A stretch of DNA of 64,000 nucleotides from Torymus aiolomorphi. Taxonomy: Eukaryota; Arthropoda; Insecta; Hymenoptera; Torymidae. Below, piece by piece: positions 34,690 through 48,299 of this stretch. Under the pieces are notes generated by a model. It made no database searches and was not told where the DNA came from. It worked only from the letters and a program-made list of their open reading frames with translations. The translations under genes were made by a program, and so were the position numbers. The stretch is taken from NCBI GenBank assembly GCA_036365515.1, contig CM070876.1, forward strand, positions 110,450,310 through 110,514,309, read 5' to 3'. The stretch's first letter is position 1, and each line of letters opens with the position of its first letter.

Positions 34690-35640
34690 ATTAGGCACGA
34701 CCGCTTCTCGGGAGAGCCTTATATTTTCGTCAAGGCGAAAATTGTAACACTTCAAATTCTGAAAATTTACAACATAAAAACTATTTTCCACCCAAAAGAA
34801 GTACATTTTAAGCGTTTTCAGAGATGTATGTATGTCTGTACGTATGTATGTGATCAAGTAACCCGATTATCTCAGCGAAATTTCGACGGATCCAAACGGA
34901 CTTTGGGGAATATACTCGTTTAATTATAAGTAACTGACAGTTCTCTACCGAGCCAAATCGATCGACAAATAAAAAAACGCCAGAGCAAATAAAAATTTGA
35001 AAAAATCGATTTTTGAGCATACGGTGAACAAAATTAAATTTAAGTCAAAAACAACAAATGCATCTGCTAAAACTAATTAAAAGACGTCTTTTTTACATTG
35101 AACATTTTTTTCTATGAACAATATTTAACAATTTAATAGCGAAAAACTCGCTAAAGTCATCAAAAATAGTCGTTTTTTTGCTATTACTTTACAGGATTTG
35201 AATTTACACAAAAATATTAAATATAAAAGTTATAGATAATATTGAAACAAAACTTTTTCCTATTCGACATTTTTTTGTACGATCAATTCCTGATGAGTTA
35301 AATCCAAAAAAACGGTTTTTAACGCCTAAATGTACATAATATGGCTCATTTTCGTTTATAACTGAGCAGAATTTGACTTTACACAAAAACTTTAAATGTA
35401 AAAGTTATAGATAATATTAAAACAAAACTTTTTTATATAGAACATTTTTTGCTACGACCAATTTCTGACGAGTTAAATCCAAAGAAACGATTTTTAACGC
35501 CTAAATATACCTAAAATCGCCGATTTTCGTTTATAACGTAGCAGGATTTGATTTTATACAAACAAAAGTTATAGATAATATTTGCCCCATTTAACATTTT
35601 CATGTACAATCAGACCCAGACGAACTAAACTTATAAAAAC
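34690..35640. repeat. TTAGGCACGACC repeat family, copy 2
   Basis: Same order as copy 1, preceded by a partial start (GACACGACCGCTTCTCG at 34672). It has three units of the 175-bp type. Confidence 0.7.
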
Positions 35641-35642
35641 GA

Positions 35643-36610
35643 TTTTTTAGGCAAGACCGCTTCTCGGGAGAGCCTTATATTTTCACTAGAGCGAAAATTG
35701 TAAGACTTCAAAAACGAACAATTTGTTGCATAAAAACTATTTTTCACCCAGAATTAGTTCATTTTAGGCGTTTTTTATGGCATGGTGTGGTTTGTGCACA
35801 TAAGAATTATGCACATATTTATTGTGCACACTTTAGCATTGGTGTATATCTATATCTATGTGTATACTCCAATGCTAAAGTGTGCACAATAAATATGTGC
35901 ATAATTCTTATGTGCACAAACCACACCATGCCTTTTTTATGGTGTATGTGTGTATGTCCGTTCGTATGTAGTCAAGTTTATGGAATATCTCAGCGAATTT
36001 CCAATAGATCTTAACGAATTTTGGCCCAGATACTCGTCTAATTATAAATAAGCTCCAGTCTTATACCGAGCCGAATCGATCAACAAATAAAAAAACGCCA
36101 GAACAAATAAAAATTTTTGAACATAATGTGAACAAAATTAATTTTACGTCAAAAAACAACAAATGCATCTGCTAAAACTAATTAAAACACGTCTTTTTTA
36201 CATGGAAAATTGTTTTCTACTAACAATATTTAACAATGTAATAGCGAAAAAACCGCTAAAATCATCAAAAATAGTCGTTTTTTTGCTATTTCTTTACAGG
36301 ATTTGATTTTACACAATAACGTTAAATATAAAAGTTATAGATAATATTAAAACAAAACTTTTTTTTGTTAAACATTTTTTTGTACAATCAATTCCTGACG
36401 AGTTAAATCCAAACAAACAATTTTTAACGCCAAAACATACATAAAATGGACGATTTTCGCTTATTTCAACGATTTGACTTTACACAAAAATATTAAATGC
36501 AAAAGATATAAGTATGGATAACATCTAAACAAAACTTTTCCCTAATTAATATTTAATGTATCAATCCTAATTATCTAAACCTATAAATACGACACTTGAC
36601 ATATTCAATT
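35643..36610. repeat. TTAGGCACGACC repeat family, copy 3
   Basis: It follows copy 2 directly. It is interrupted at 35779-35932 by a palindromic MITE and contains about two tandem units. Confidence 0.7.
35779..35932. mobile_element. 154-bp near-perfect palindrome MITE, 8-bp target duplication
   Basis: Arms 35779-35848 and 35863-35932 are complementary with one mismatch around a 14-nt loop. The ends are GGCATGGTGTGG and CCACACCATGCC. TTTTTTAT flanks both sides (35771-35778 and 35933-35940). Copies 1 and 2 of the host repeat lack it. An 8-bp duplication fits hAT-type insertion. Confidence 0.85.
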
Positions 36611-36761
36611 TTCGCTTATTTAACATGATTCGATTTGACAAAGAATTATTCAATGCAATAGCTTTAAATAATATCGGAATAATCAATATAACATTCGAAA
36701 GATCATATAATTATAAAAATATAATCATAAGATATAAAATTACATTTAATTACAATGTTAA

Positions 36762-36970
36762 AATAGTACATTACGATACTGCCACTGAAATCACATGTAT
36801 CATACCATATTTTATAGCACGTTTACCTAAGTCCGCTGTCACGCCTATCCGTACCTTAATCAGTCCACTCGCTACGCTCGCGCGCTAACCTCACGGTGCA
36901 ATAATCGACTACTTAAGTCACGGGTAGGCTTGACTTAAGTGCGGACTTAGGTCACACTGTGCTATAAAAT
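36762..36970. mobile_element. Composite hairpin MITE (modules A and B)
   Basis: A short module A (TACATTACGATAC to GTATCATAC) precedes module B, with TATAGCACG and GTGCTATA ends and core ACTCGCTACGCTCGCG. Order A-B is the inverse of the copy at 26875. Confidence 0.65.
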
Positions 36971-38135
36971 GAGATAAACACATTGAAAACATAATTTAAA
37001 AAAAGAAATATCTATTGTTTACAAACTGCCAAATATTATGTAAACTAAAACACTAATAAAAATATATAATAAGAAATATAAATTAATGTTGAAATAACAA
37101 AAATTAAAAGATTAAATCCCTAAATGTTTTTTTACTTAAAATTATTCTAAGTTGGCCCAACAAACAAATTATTTTTTTCTAAAACTTGGTCGTAGACAGG
37201 CAGCTAATATTGTATATAATCTAATCTTCTATTAACAATGTGATTAATAGAAGTTCTTCAAGTTTAAACCTTAAAAATAAAATTAAAAAACAAAGATTAA
37301 ATTTTTGATTAAATATAAAATTGAGCCAAAGAATAAGCAAATATAATATTCCATCCTCACGACTCGTAACCATATTCCTGATATCACACATTAAATGATA
37401 TTCGATGACGAATGAATCTACGAAATCATTTTGTGACCATGAATGAAAATCCTTGAGGATATAGTTATTATGTTGAAATGTCCCATCTAAATAAAACAAA
37501 ATAAAAGAAACAATAAAGTTTGTTGTTGGTAGGTAATGAGGTATGGCAGGTTTGATGTGGGGCGCAGGGCGGGGTCCAGGGGCAGAGCCCCTGGTGCGGG
37601 TGTAGGGGGCGAAGCCCCCACTCAGGGGGGTGTGGGGGGGGCAAAGCCCCCCCACCTGAAATAAAATTACTGATATATTAAAAAATATATATACATATCA
37701 ACAGCGATATATATAAACTTCTTTCTGAAATACGACCTTACTAAAGAAGTTAATTATTTTATTTTAATTTATTTACACTTTATTTAATCCAACTAAAAAA
37801 AAAAGAAATTTTGCTTTAATAAAATTGTAGCTATAAAATAGATAGAAAAAAAAATCGAGGTATCAATCTTGGTACAGAAATTGACAATTTGTTGGTATGG
37901 ACTTCCTTAATATATATAATTTTACAACAATTATTATAATAAGAAAGGTTTGAGCCTGCTTGCTACTAAGTATACAATTCGAATTCAAAAACGAATTCAT
38001 GGATTTCATTTATTTCTCAATTAAACATTTTGCTTCCTCCTAGAGGAAGCTTTGTAACATTAAATTTTTGAGTTGTTGTAAAAACATGTTATAATTGTGT
38101 TCCGAGATGTTAGGAATCAAATTCATAGTTTTTGA
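36971..38135. other. Non-coding, with a GC-rich patch
   Basis: AT-rich, except 37555-37660, where three short G/C palindromes (GGGGCAGAGCCCC, GGGGGCGAAGCCCCC, GGGGGGGCAAAGCCCCCCC) follow one another. Similar palindromes mark the element end at 46556. No gene. Confidence 0.5.
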
Positions 38136-38137
38136 AA

Positions 38138-39035
<898 letters not shown>

Positions 39036-39310
39036 TTATCGTACTAATACATTACGATACAAGTGCGATAAGTTGCCCATTATTTCATGGCTGAAAGTTA
39101 AGGCCCGAGCGTAGCGAGGATCCTTTCATGGCGTGTAATGTGTTACTTAACGCATTAGTATCGTACAATTTTTTATAACACTGTCTGCCTTAAGTCCGCT
39201 ATCACGTCTATCCGTGCGCTAAGCAGTTCATTATCGTACTGTGAGATTAGCGCACGAGCGTAGCAAGTGCGATAAACACGGTGAAATAATGGACTACATA
39301 TCGCACGGAT
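39036..39310. mobile_element. Composite hairpin MITE (modules A and B)
   Basis: Module A (ATTACGATAC to GTATCGTA, with core GGCCCGAGCGTAGCGAGGATCC) is followed by module B (TATAACACTG, core ACGAGCGTAGCAAGTGCG). The right end of B is truncated after GCACGGATA. Confidence 0.65.
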
Positions 39311-39429
39311 ATTTTTTTTTATTAAATTATACCTACTTCTAGAAAGATAAAATTTGCTTAAAAAACATACGATGCCTGAAATACATTATAGAAGCAGAGT
39401 TCTATTATTTTTATACTTAAGCACATTTA

Positions 39430-39965
39430 CGCCAACACTGAATGATGAGTACACCTGCTAAATCTGACTGGTGGCTTTTATAATGTTACAGGAGCAGGAT
39501 TAATTTATCTTTTCATGTTGTAAATTTCAGCCTAATTAATTAAATAGGTTTTCTCTTATGAAATCTGAAGGGCCATGTAGTGTGAGCCTGTCCGAAAAAT
39601 TTATAGAGTATGCTTAAATAAATATTCTAGAAACCTGTCAGAATTATGAAAAGTTCACTATAACCTCTAAAAGTCAATTAATACTGGTAGTTAATGGATA
39701 AGCTCATTGTTCATTAACTACTACAATTCGACTGAATTTTACAGATTAAAATAACTTTTTTCACAATTTTTACACGTATTCAGATTTATTGTTATGGCCG
39801 GACAAGCTATAGATGTATAGAAGTTTCAGACACACTCACACTACACTACACTACAGTATACGGAACAAAATTAAAAACTTAATAAGAAAATTCATCCGGC
39901 ACCTACAATATAAAAGCCACTTGTCAGATTTAGCAGGTGTATTGAGCATTCAATGTTATCGATAT
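39430..39965. mobile_element. MITE with about 60-bp inverted ends
   Basis: ACACCTGCTAAATCTGAC at 39450 returns inverted at about 39920, within similar flanks (GGCTTTTATA, AACACTGAATG). It is non-coding. A diverged direct copy of the left flank lies at 40178-40390. Confidence 0.6.
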
Positions 39966-40748
39966 TTACTTTGAGGTGATGTGTCCGTACTTAATCCAAA
40001 AGACTAAGAATGATAGAAACCGGCTTCAGTAATGCATCTCAGATATTCCATGTATTTTTGAGTTGACTCTATCTTTTTGAAAGTACATGTAATTTAATAA
40101 AAAAAAATAAAAATGCAGTTCTATAAAAAATACACAAGCAGTGCCTGAATTAAATCTGAGAAATTGCATGACTTATTTTTTTCTTTTTATTAAATGATAC
40201 CTACAAAAAAGAATATTAAATCAGCTTAAAAATACATAAGATGCCTGAAATGCACTATAAAAGCAGATTTCTATCATTCCTATGTTATTCTAAATGAAGT
40301 TGGAAAAGACATCCTCAAAGTAAATATCAACCACATCAATGAATGAGAAATAGATCTGTTAAATTTGACCGGTCGCCTCTTATAGTTGCTGCTTTTTCTG
40401 AAAGGATAATAAAAACCCTGAAACAAAAAATGAAGCTATAGTAATGGTTGAAACCAGTAGATTACTGAAATAATAATTATTCAAAGAAGAGACCACAAAG
40501 TGGTCACAGTGAATTAAAATAAATACAGACTAGATCAACTTCCATTGATAATCTATAGAAAGATGAAGCTGCCAAGATGTGTGCATCAGGAAGCCCTTCA
40601 CTCAAGGTTACCCACTGTAATGCCATTGTTGAGTTTCTCAAAGTTGCCGTTCCCAAATTGGTCCTATTTTTTTTAAAGTCTCCTGCTTTATGATGGTCAT
40701 ATAATGACGCTCTCGAGGAAAGAACAATTATTTGAAGACGTGTTGTCT

Positions 40749-41190
40749 TCTGCAGGAGCTCTTCGCCCTAGGCCAAAAACATAATTACAACAAGAATAAC
40801 TTGGCAACGGAGGGAGTACAGAGAAGCCACACTCCTGTCAAAGGTGTAGGAAATTATTGCAGGATAGATACTAGCTTAAAAGTATAAACCAATAAACTTT
40901 CTTACAGTAAGCTACTCACCAGATAATTTTTTCAACGAGTTCAGAGGTTGTCAATGTCCACATAAAATATGTCAATCAATCCAACATATAGTCCCAATAA
41001 AAAACGGTAACTGCAGGTGTTTAGGACGCCGTGATGTCGTCTGCAGGAGCTCTTCGCCCTAGGCCAAAAACATAATTACAACAATAATAACTTGGCAACA
41101 GAAGGAGTATAGAGAAGCCACACTCCTGTCAAAGGGGTAGAAAATTATTGCAGGATAGATGCTAGCTGTAAACTAAACGAGAAAACATTC
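40749..41190. repeat. About 291-bp tandem duplication
   Basis: CTGCAGGAGCTCTTCGCCCT and the following 120 bp occur at 40750 and 41041. It leads into the 312-bp array. Confidence 0.75.
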
Positions 41191-41269
41191 TCACAGCAAA
41201 CTACTCACAATATAGTGTTAGCGTGTCGATAAGATCATTCATAGCACTATATATTTACCAAGATATGTT

Positions 41270-43260
41270 GAGAGAATTGAAAGGGATCTTTGCACTGAAA
41301 AGTCGAGAAAGCGCATGTGTATTCTCAACTAAGACCTCCTCGCCCTCACTTAAAGTTTAGAATGTTCACACACAATACAATACATACAGAGGGATTGCAT
41401 ATGCAATTTCAGATCGACTCAATCAGCTGGTACGGAGAAAATGACATTTCTCTCAAAAATTTCTTCAAAAAGACACAGAAATTGCAATATCTCCAGACTT
41501 GCTGATTATGCATATCTAAATCTTGATATACTGTCCCTCAGCATGTATTCCATCATGGATGGAAAGTTGAAGATACTTGTAGGGAATGGAAAGGGATCCT
41601 GGCACTCAAAAGTCGAGAAAGCGCATGTGTATTCTCAACTAAGATCTCCTCACCCTCACTTAAAGTTTACCAGAATGTTCACACACAATACAATACATAC
41701 AGAGGGATTGTGTATGCAATGTCAGATCGACTCAATCAGTCGGTACGGAGAAAATGACATTTTGCTAAAAAATTTCTTGAAAAAGACACAGAAATTGCAA
41801 TATTTCCAGACTTGCTGATTATGCATATCTAAATCTTGATATACTGTCCCTCAGCATGTATTCCATCATGTATGGAAAGTTGAAGATACTTGTAGAGAAT
41901 GGAAAGGGATCTTTGCACTCAAAAGTCGAGAAAGCGCATGTGTATTCTCAACTAAGATCTCCTCACCCTTACTTAAAGTTTACCAGAATGTTCACACACA
42001 ATACAATACATACAGAGGGATTGTGTATGCAATTTCAGATCGACTCAATCAGCCGGTACGGAGAAAATGACATTTTTCTCAAAAATTTCTTGAAAAAGAC
42101 ACAGAAATTGCAATATCTCCAGACTTGCTGATTATGCATATCTAAATCTTGATATACTGTCCCTCAGCATTATTCCATTATGTATAGAAAGTTGAAGATA
42201 ATTGTAGGGAATGGAAAGGGATCTTTGCACTCAAAAGTCGAGAAAGCGCTTGTGTATTCTCAACTAAGACCTCCTCACCCTCACTTAAAGTTTACCAGAA
42301 TGTTCACACACAATACAATACATACAGAGGGGTTGTGTATGCAATTTCAGATCGACTCAATCCGCCTGTACGGAGAAAATGACATTTTTCTCAAAAATTT
42401 CTTGAAAAAGACACAGAAATTGCAATATCTCCAGACTTGCTGAGTATGCATATCTAAATCTTGATATACTGTCCCTCATCATGTATTCCATTATGTATAG
42501 AAAGTTGAAGATACTTGTAGTGAATGAAAAGGGATCTTTGCACTCAAAAGTCGAGAAAGCGCATGTGTATTCTCCACTAAGACCTCCTCACCCTCACTTA
42601 AAGTTTACCAGAATGTTCACACACAATACAATACATACAGAGGGATTGTGTATGCAATTTCAGATCGACTCAATCAGCCGGTACGGAGAAAATGACATTT
42701 TTCCCAAAAATTTCTTGAAAAAGACACAGAAATTTCAATATCTCCAGACTTGCTGATTATGCATATCTAAATCTTGATATACTGTCCCTCAGCATATATT
42801 CCATCATGTATAGAAAGTTGAAGATACTTGTAGGGAATGGAAATGGATCTTTGCACTCAAAAGTCGAGAAAGCGCATGTGTATTCTCAACTAAAACCTCC
42901 TCACCCTTTCTCAAGGTTTACAAGAATGTTCATACACAATGCAATGCATGCTGAGGCATTGTACATTAAGTTTCAGATATACTCAATCAGCCAAATTGGA
43001 GGAAATTACTTTTCTTTCTTAATAATTTCCTCAAAAAGCACACAGAAAATTCTGTAAGTCCACACTTGCTGATTATTTAGATCTGAAACATGGTATATAA
43101 TCCCTCAGCATGCATGATATGGTGACGTGTGTAAAGCTGAAGATATTTTCAGAGAAAGGAAAGGTATTTGTATACTTGAAAGTCGAAAAAGTTCATGTGC
43201 ACTTCCAACTAAGACTACCTTGACCCTTGCTCAAAGTTTAACAAAATGTCCTTGTGAAAA
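41270..43260. repeat. 312-bp tandem array, about 6.5 copies
   Basis: Unit starts (GTGTATTCTC) are at 41317, 41627, 41940, 42252, 42565 and 42878, with a degraded unit to 43260. Each full unit keeps an ORF of 83-91 codons ending at the same TGA. Substitutions often change residues, and no start context or splice signal is evident, so coding is doubtful. Confidence 0.9.
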
Positions 43261-43710
43261 AAAGATGAAAACCCTGCAAGATTAGAAAGGAGCTAGTATT
43301 ATTGAAATAATACTTACTCAAGGATAAGACCACAACTCAATTAGCAGAGAACTCGACCAACATCAATATCGATCCATACAGCAATTTAGGAAACACAGTG
43401 ACTGCAGATATAAACATTGATGACTGCCGTCTGCCGGACTGCCGTGCGCACATGGTTGACATGGTGCGGGTGAGAGCCAGATAGGAAGCGAAGCACTGTA
43501 GCCATAATACGTACGTAGTAGGCAGCTTTCTTATGTTCACTCCGCACTGAAACTTTTTCACTAGAAGTTCGGCCCGGCCTTTTTCTCGCATCATCCGCGG
43601 CGCCGTGTCGCTTACGCAAAGAAGCTACGAGCTATCAGCTGACGAGCCAGACAAGACGAGCAGGTGAGCTGCAGCGCATGCGCATGCGCGCACACTCACA
43701 TGAATAAAGC
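43261..43710. other. GC-richer flank of the solo LTR
   Basis: No gene. 43640-43710 resembles 52680-52740 (CAGCGCATGCGC), and the similarity resumes after the LTR, so the LTR sits inside a repeat also present at 52.7 kb. Confidence 0.5.
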
Positions 43711-45270
43711 TGTTATGAACTGCGTTCACGCAAACGAGTATCGTTGCATTTAGGATCACCCTACAATGATTCCAGAACATTCCCACAAATACATAATAAG
43801 ATAATTTAAATAAATGCCAAAGATTAATCTATACATTGTTTAGTTAATTAACCAAGTTATAAACAAGTAATTAACGATAACTCGAATAGAAATTGATGAT
43901 AAACAAGCGATACTGAATTTGTTAACTAATTAACTTTAACAAATAATAATTGCGCCCGTATAGCAATGCGTTAACAAACAAATTGGGATTTAGCAATAAG
44001 TAACGATAATAATCTGCGGTTAAATCAATAACTATTCTGATAATAAATAATAATTACGAGACGAACTGTAATAATAATAGTAGCTAGGGAAAAGCTCGCT
44101 CAGGTAGGGAACGCTCTATTCTTGGGAGGACAGTCAGCAGCACGACAATCAACGGACAATCAATTCCCGGAATCCATTAGCCAACGGCTCAGCAGCGCAC
44201 AAACAATTCAGAGAAGGGCCATTAGCGAAGGGCCTCTGGAATGCACGACGGTTGAACATGGCAAGGAACGAGCTATGAGTCATCAACAGTCAGCAACTCT
44301 TGGAATTCGTTGGGCAACGTTGCATCAGCTCGTGGGTCCATGACGCAACCAACTCGAGGGGCTACGAGCATAACGGCTAGCAGAGTAACAGCCAATCAGA
44401 GACCAGTAACCCCTCTCCACCACCAACCGTCAGTCGCCGCTCAGCGCTCTCGACCCTACTTTCGGGTCTGACGCCCCTCCACCGACACTCTCTCCACTCT
44501 CTCTACCTCAGAGTGGGAGAGGCCTCCGAGGCAACTTGGCGCCCTACAGCCTCTACATCGTACTGTCCCCACTACCAACCAGGAGCTACTACATCACAAC
44601 GTAATGGCCTACAGAGGGGAACCAATCAGGAGGCAAGTACAAGCGCCGCAAGTCAAGAAGGGATTTTCGGCCAGGATCTGAGCATCCACAGGTGTTCCCC
44701 CACCACGAAGCTCGCCATGATTAAGAGAAGAGAGGGAAGCTCTCGGCCCTTCTAGGCACCTACAGCCCTCGGAACAGGCTTCCAGAAGATTCAGCTTTTC
44801 GCCACCAGAGGAACTGGCTCCTCCGATACCCTCGCGTCAACGGTTTAAGGTCCGCGTCCAGGATATAAAAGAAGAGCCCCGGGCCGCCAGAGTCAGTCGC
44901 TACCGAGCACATGAGACGCTTAGTAGTTAGAGCTTGGATCGTTATCAATATTTTTTGGTACTCTGCTGCACTTTGTGCATGTTGCGCCCAGAAGCTTCAA
45001 ATAATCAAAGTCATTCTACGCATTTTGCAATTGTATAGAGTCACGGTCAAAAGTCTATCTGTTTGTTAAAGTTCATAAAGTACTTAATTAATTTAATAAA
45101 CCTCAAGTTAAAGTTATTTCTCTCGAGTTCGAGTTTTATTTCAAACTTTCCTGCAACTCCATGCGCTTTAGGGCTTAATTGAGCAAACGAATTCCACGTT
45201 CCGACTGGTCAACTTGGCGACCATTGCAGAAACGCCCTTCAGCTTGAAGACCACGACTCGGGTCGTAACA
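43711..45270 (+). mobile_element. Solo LTR, 1560 bp, AAGC target duplication
   Basis: It starts TGTTATGA, ends TCGTAACA and is flanked by AAGC (43707-43710 and 45271-45274). A promoter-like GGATATAAAAGA at 44859 and AATAAA at 45096 give + orientation. No gag or pol is next to it. Size and 4-bp duplication suit Gypsy or BEL. The ORFs inside (44122, 44513) show no known domain. Confidence 0.75.
44859..44872 (+). promoter_or_regulatory. TATA box of solo LTR
   Basis: GGATATAAAAGA in GC-rich surroundings, about 240 bp before the AATAAA signal, as expected for the U3/R order of an LTR. Confidence 0.5.
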
Positions 45271-45553
45271 AAGCCAACAAGCCAGCAGTGTCACCGCCAT
45301 TACGTGATTGCCGATGCTATACACGTTACCCATGTGAATATATGATGTTGTAATTTTTATATCGTTTATTGCAATTATTGCGAATTGCGTAAAATCAAGC
45401 TCGCATTGTCATCACTTTGCATAAACATCTATATATTATGCACAATACGTTATACACGAACAACATGACATGACTTGATAACCATTGCGCGGTAACATGT
45501 TTGTAAGAGACGGTCACTAATGTTTTTTAGACCGTAAATTTTTCGCTTATTAG

Positions 45554-46301
45554 CTTTAGGGTGCGCTCCCATGCGTTACGGAAAAACTTACGGAATGGTA
45601 AAATCGTAATGGCGGTGATGCGAAATTTAAAATGTGTTAACTACATGATTAAATAATACGTAGTAAATGTGGGTCTGATTAGTTATATTATCATATTAAT
45701 AAATAAAAACAATAATAGTCTTAATAACAATAAAATAATTAATTCCATAAAAGTTACTCGCAATTAATTAATAACATTACATATTTATAATTTTTTAATA
45801 TTCACTTTTTGCACAATCTAATTGATATTTATCTTCTTTTTCTTATTAAAAACATTGTTCATGAACAATAAACAATGTTGTTTAACAGTATGTACATGGT
45901 AATAATTCATAATGAGCGGGCCTATTCCGTACGAAAATTTCAACACCCTAGTCCCATGGAGTACTTTTTTTTTTAGCGGAATGGTTTTCTAACCTCACTT
46001 TCGGTTAAAACTTATCAAAATTTGTTGATGTAATGCTAAAATTGTATTAGAATAAATTAAAAAACAACAATTTAATAAATACTGAACAAAATAAAGTTAT
46101 GTTTCCTTAAAATTATTATCAAATTAATTTCTTGAAGCACTACAATCCTCATTCCGGCGTTTTTTCTCACTCTCATGGGAATAGGGCTTTGTAAAAACGT
46201 AACGGAAATCCGCACGCCATTATTCGAATTGCAAGTTCACTCCGATTTTGTCGTTCCGTTTAATTTTATGGAACGCATGTGTGTGTGTGTGGGATCGCAC
46301 C
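45554..46301. mobile_element. MITE with AGGGTGCG ends
   Basis: The left end AGGGTGCGCTCCCATGCGTT and the right end, inverted, AGGGTGCGATCCCACAC share a core and an inner ATGCGTTCC/ACGGAA block. It is non-coding. No convincing target duplication is found. hAT-like by its ends only. Confidence 0.5.
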
Positions 46302-46449
46302 CTTACTGTTTGTCATATGGTAACAAAAACTATTTTTTTTTTTTTTTAATAGTATGCAAAATCATGAGTGCATTGCCCTTCGTAATGACATTATTAATCA
46401 ATTTTCGCTTTTATAAAAATACAAGGTTCTCCTGAGTATTGCGGTCGTG

Positions 46450-46575
46450 CCTATTATGTAAAAACGAAGTTTTTACATAGGGAGGGGGCGGGCGATGAGC
46501 GAAGCAAGGAGCAGGTGTGTGTGGGGGCGGGGGGATGGCGTGCCGAAGGCACGCTGGGGGGCGCAGCCCCCCTAG
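46450..46575 (+). mobile_element. GC-rich element end with hairpin and CTAG
   Basis: A small hairpin (TATGTAAAAAC/GTTTTTACATA) and a G-rich stretch lead to the stem GGGGGGC-GCA-GCCCCCC, immediately followed by CTAG and T. A terminal hairpin with CTRR before T is a Helitron trait. The hairpin touching CTAG is unusual, so this is tentative. Confidence 0.4.
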
Positions 46576-47270
46576 TTATGTCTGCATGTAGCAGTTACTA
46601 TTTTAGTTAATAGTATTCTCGTAAAAAATGATGATTATTTAAATTTTGCAGAAAGTATATTAATAGAGTTCGTAAACTCTTATGAAAAGCTTTATGGCAC
46701 TAGGAATATGACTCATAATGTACATAATTTATTGCACGTTGTCCGAGATGTGCGTAATTTTGGCCATTTGGATTTATACAGCGCTTTTAGATACGAAAAT
46801 CACATTCGTAAAGTGGAAGCTCTAGTAAGAAAGGGTGATAAACCCCTGCAACAAATAGCTAGAAGATTAGCAGAAGTAAATGCTTCGAAAGAATATGAAG
46901 AAGATAACAACAATTATAATGACAATAATGATACATTGTTGCGTCCATATAGAATGTCCCAATTCTACATTTATCAAAAAATACACTGAAAATTAATTGT
47001 GTTTTGCTTAAAAATGGCACTTACATAAAGTGTTCATATTTTATTTATGGCGACGATGATGTCTTATTCGTGGTAGGGATTCCGCTGACTGTTGTCCAAA
47101 ATTTGTATTATACACCTATACGTTCTAGTATTTTAAATATTAATATAGTAAATTGTACCTCTAAAATTCCAGAAAAATTCTTATTCAGTAAAATTCTAGC
47201 GAAAGCATGTAACATTCCGTTTGATAAAAACTTTGTTGTATTTCCGTTAAGTCATACATATGAAAGCTAA
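46576..47270 (+). pseudogene. DNA-transposon transposase, C-terminal part
   Basis: It begins exactly where the 31440-32916 piece stops and continues the same family (NVHNLLHVVRDVRNFGHLD, SAFRYENHIRKVEALVRKGD, KPLQQIARRL). One frame break near 46988 is followed by the last part, ending SHTYES at 47270. The joining base triplet TTA is present on both sides of the 13.66-kb insert. Confidence 0.75.
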
Positions 47271-48074
47271 GCATAAAGCGATATGAGAAAAATAGTTAAC
47301 TATACCTCGTTTTAATTGTTATACAGCGTGTCCAAAAAGTCTGGAAACACCCAAATAATTTCTCAGCTGAATTACTATTGGAAAATGTTAAGGTCGCCTT
47401 TGTAGTAATTTTTTACGAGGAATCCAATGGTGACCTTGGATTCGACCTTGGACCTCATTTTTGAGGTTATTTCAAGGTCAACCTCATTTTTTTAAATGGT
47501 AACCCCTATTTTTTATAGCGGAATCTGAAAGAGCGGAAAATTTTACGTCCGGATATGTATTAAGGTATGAGGTTGAGGTTACCCCCAGAGGTCAAATTGA
47601 GGTCAAAGTATGATTTCTTAAAAATTTCGCGAGTTCAGTGGTAAAACAAAACAAACAAAGGTAAGGTTTGGTAAGTTCGAACGAAGACTTGAAGATGACC
47701 TCTGATTCGACCTTGAACCTCATTTTGAGCCTCATTTTTGAGGTTATTTCGAGGTCAACCTCATTTTTTTAAATGGTAACCCCTATTTTTTTAGCGGAAT
47801 CGGAAAGAGTGTGAAACTTTACGTCCAAACATGTACTCAGAACATAGTTCAAGAAGGACCTTGGCGTTCATTTGAAGGTCATTTAAACTTAATGACGGTC
47901 TGATCTTGTGTAAACTTTTTATCACACTGAGCGAGGTTAATTCTTTAGTAGTTTTCAACGAGAAATCTAATGGTGACCTTGACATTGTCCTTAAAAGTCA
48001 TGTCAAGTTCAATTTTTTTACATTTAGCGTTACCCAGGAACAACGACGTGGACGTAGTAAAATCTGTTCCCTTT

Positions 48075-48270
48075 GGGGTGCTTGATTTACGTGAGTCCCC
48101 TTGCCTCTCACGATGGGGTGCTTGATTTACGTGAGTCCCCTTGCCTCTCACGATGGGGCGCTTGATTTACGTGAGTCCCCTTGCCTCTCACGATGGGGTG
48201 CTTGATTTACGTGAGTCCCCTTGCCTCTCACGATGGGGCGCTTGATTTACGTGAGTCCCCTTGCCTCTCA
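48075..48270. repeat. 40-bp minisatellite, five copies
   Basis: Nearly identical units with GTGCTTGATTTACGTGAGTC and CCCTTGCCTCTCACGATG. It is located inside the left arm of the mariner element and absent from its right arm. Confidence 0.95.
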
Positions 48271-48299
48271 CATTTGATTTTTTTAAACAGTATAACATC

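Noticed and set aside
41317..43057. A multi-copy small gene family in the 312-bp array
   Set aside because: Frequent residue changes, no splice or start signals and no known domain. Kept only as a finding.
44122..44755. Two ORFs inside the solo LTR
   Set aside because: No recognisable domain. They lie in the U3-like part upstream of the TATA box.
48075..48270. CRISPR-like regular 40-bp repeats
   Set aside because: There are no variable spacers. The units are contiguous and the DNA is a eukaryotic transposon arm.
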